Positions 34,339 through 35,448 of a DNA stretch of 35,448 nucleotides are shown here, one piece after another; the first letter of the stretch is position 1, and every line of letters begins with the position of its first letter. This DNA comes from an uncultured Clostridium sp. Its GTDB lineage: Bacteria > Bacillota > Clostridia > TANB77 > CAG-508. The stretch spans positions 1 through 35,448 of the forward strand of contig USMB01000013.1 of the NCBI GenBank assembly GCA_900555615.1, given 5' to 3'. The position numbers and the translations under genes were made by a program. Under the pieces are notes generated by a model. That model searched no databases, had not been told where the DNA came from, and saw only the letters and a list, made by a program, of their open reading frames with translations.

Positions 34339-34458
34339 TTAATCTTTTTTTATTAAAGAAGCTGGCATTTTTGGTTGATGTCCCCACCACAATATCATGC
34401 ATGCTGTGTTTGTTGATTTTGCGTATTTTTCTGCCATTTTTGCTAGTAATCTCATCAT
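34339..34458 (-). CDS. agrD: AgrD-like cyclic lactone autoinducer peptide precursor
   Basis: This 39-codon gene encodes MMRLLAKMAEKYAKSTNTAC followed by MILWWGHQPKMPASLIKKD. It has the three AgrD parts: an amphipathic N-terminal leader, a central signal segment containing one Cys (Cys20), and a charged C-terminal tail with the conserved QPKMPxSL recognition sequence. By analogy with other AgrD proteins the signal would be a thiolactone ring closed between Cys20 and about Trp24 (C-M-I-L-W), with a few preceding residues as tail; a ring ending at Trp25 is possible. An AAGGGGG site lies 8 bases before the first ATG. It is downstream of agrB on the same strand. Confidence 0.9.
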   Translation of the reverse strand: MMRLLAKMAEKYAKSTNTACMILWWGHQPKMPASLIKKD

Positions 34459-34496
34459 AATTAATTCCCCCTTCTTTTGTTAAATTTATATAACAC

Positions 34497-34518
34497 AGGA
34501 GTAGTTGCAAAGACTCCT
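34497..34518 (-). other. Hairpin between agrB and agrD
   Basis: On the minus strand AGGAGT (34513-34518) pairs with ACTCCT (34497-34502) around a 10-base loop, with some flanking A-U pairs. No T run follows, so it is more likely a stabilising or processing element than a terminator. Confidence 0.5.
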
Positions 34519-34529
34519 ATATTATCCAA

Positions 34530-35150
34530 CTAAATATTTGCATATACTTCATGTCCATATTTATTATCTGTAATTTTATATGCAATTCTTGTTATTGTTA
34601 ATGTTTGAATTAAATCACCAAATATTATTATTCCTGCAATTGTTGTATTACCTATTATTATTGCTATTATAAATTCTACAGTTAATATAAGATAAGAAAG
34701 AATTTGTTTTTGTGTCCTTTCTTTTTTTCTAAGTATTGGAACATTTTCTGTATCTGCTGGAGCATACAGCTTTAACATCACCATACAAAATATCCATATA
34801 CATATCATGGCAACATATTTTATACTTCCTGTTAAAATAATGTACTTTCCTAACAATGCTGAACCACTATATAAAATTAATGTATAAATTATACAACCTA
34901 TATGTGTTTTCATATGGACTCCTCCTGAAAAACATCTATATGGTGCTATAATCAATACCGATATTAAAGTAAGCTTAAAGATTCCTAAGAAATATGCTAT
35001 CAATAAAATAATTATTCCTTTTGGAAGTTCTCCTATTATATTTTGTAGTCCATACATTATTATTTCTGCTCGTTCATCGTCTATATCTGGCATTTCTTTT
35101 CTTATTTGATTGGTTAAATATGTACAGATTCTGTCTATCACATCTCTCAC
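34530..35150 (-). CDS. agrB: AgrB-like peptide-processing membrane protease
   Basis: This 206-residue membrane endopeptidase removes the C-terminal tail of AgrD and forms the thiolactone. The catalytic pair is His79 and Cys86 in RCFSGGVHMKTHIGC, with the usual seven-residue spacing. The N-terminus (IRKEMPDIDDERAEIIMYGLQ) and the remaining four to six helices match the family, as does the LYAPADTENVPI segment. It is upstream of agrD, and convergent with agrA/agrC. The promoter of agrB was not located with confidence in the A/T-rich 35151-35249 region. Confidence 0.93.
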   Translation of the reverse strand: MRDVIDRICTYLTNQIRKEMPDIDDERAEIIMYGLQNIIGELPKGIIILLIAYFLGIFKLTLISVLIIAPYRCFSGGVHMKTHIGCIIYTLILYSGSALLGKYIILTGSIKYVAMICIWIFCMVMLKLYAPADTENVPILRKKERTQKQILSYLILTVEFIIAIIIGNTTIAGIIIFGDLIQTLTITRIAYKITDNKYGHEVYANI

Positions 35151-35249
35151 CTCACCTTTATCTTAGGTACAATTAAAATTTACCACTTTTATTTTAATTT
35201 TTTTTATTTTATTTATAAAAAGTTAAATTTTATAAGGAGGCATAACAAG

Positions 35250-35448
35250 ATGCTGAATAAGAAATCTGTTGATGACATCAACGTAAAAGGCCAGAAAGTC
35301 CTCGTAAGATGTGACTTCAATGTACCTCTGCAGGACGGCAAGATTACAGATGAGAACCGTCTGGTAGCAGCTCTTCCTACAATCAAGAAGCTTGTTGCAG
35401 ATGGTGGAAAGATTATCCTTTGCTCTCACCTTGGAAAACCGAAAGGAG
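35250..35448 (+). CDS. pgk: Phosphoglycerate kinase, N-terminal part (cut by window edge)
   Basis: The first 66 codons encode phosphoglycerate kinase, the ATP-forming glycolytic enzyme. Signatures are KVLVRCDFNVPL, ITDENRLVAALPTIKKL and IILCSHLGKPKG, the substrate-binding Asp, Asn and Arg regions. An AAGGAGG site lies 9 bases before the ATG. The codon use is strikingly different from the rest of the window: CTG, CTC, GTC, AAG and GAC are frequent, and GC looks near 45% against below 30% elsewhere. This could mean transfer, a chimeric contig end or special codon choice in a highly expressed gene. Confidence 0.92.
   Translation, partial: MLNKKSVDDINVKGQKVLVRCDFNVPLQDGKITDENRLVAALPTIKKLVADGGKIILCSHLGKPKG

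Noticed and set aside
34310..34510. 66-codon minus-strand ORF over agrD
   Set aside because: It is in a different frame from agrD, without a suitable ribosome site; the 39-codon frame has the full AgrD pattern.
35223..35429. 68-codon minus-strand ORF opposite pgk
   Set aside because: Antisense shadow of a clear pgk start.
1..35448. CRISPR arrays, tRNA or rRNA genes, insertion sequences
   Set aside because: No regularly spaced repeats, no cloverleaf or CCA-ended tRNA pattern, no rRNA-like stretch and no transposase with terminal inverted repeats was seen; the Rpn-like protein has no such ends.

Overview
The window looks like a low-GC (roughly 28% by eye) Firmicute of the class Clostridia, probably an uncultured, spore-forming or formerly spore-forming anaerobe. 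The evidence is AT-rich, A/T-ending codons, strong AGGAGG ribosome sites, a GatCAB amidotransferase, a DAP-type MurE (DNPR motif), a clostridial 2[4Fe-4S] ferredoxin, sporulation-linked genes (yqfC, yqfD, a PdaA-type deacetylase, ricT/yaaT) and an agr peptide quorum-sensing locus. The species cannot be named from the sequence. Both ends cut through conserved genes (rpsJ at the left, pgk at the right).

Most genes lie on the minus strand, so transcription mostly runs right to left. From left to right: (1) 1-500, the 5' end of rpsJ (S10) behind a strong promoter and a structured leader of about 250 nt. (2) 499-4168, a dCMP deaminase, a short and divergent SecF/SecD pair with an HD-domain protein, and a small membrane protein. 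(3) 4223-7314, a lepB-holB-ricT-ferredoxin operon followed by a rhodanese behind a long palindrome. (4) 7400-13396, a cut-down dcw-type operon, murE-mraY-ftsW/spoVE-murG-histidine kinase, without murF, murD or murC. (5) 13558-14562, a Dps gene and a divergent orphan small membrane protein. (6) 14604-19250, fmt-rsmA and yraN-dprA-comM. (7) 19350-21275, a class B penicillin-binding protein on the plus strand. (8) 21290-22208, a TSCPD protein and a degenerate Rpn/PD-(D/E)XK-like protein with no normal start codon. (9) 22459-25732, gatC-gatA-gatB. (10) 25853-31953, a run pdaA-yqfC-yqfD (frameshifted)-unknown-ybeY-DUF3048-ldh. (11) 32207-35150, a complete agr-type quorum-sensing locus: agrA/agrC on the plus strand converge on agrB/agrD on the minus strand. 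(12) 35250-35448, the start of pgk, with a base composition unlike the rest.

The agr genes form one circuit. AgrB should process the 39-residue AgrD precursor into a cyclic thiolactone peptide, which AgrC would sense and AgrA would turn into a transcriptional response. agrD is too short to stand out as an ORF and is hidden inside a longer, unrelated reading frame. The peptidoglycan genes (murE, mraY, ftsW, murG, the PBP) provide lipid-linked precursor synthesis and polymerisation. The fmt/rsmA/ybeY/gatCAB/rpsJ genes are translation housekeeping. No tRNA, rRNA, CRISPR array, insertion sequence or phage gene was found.
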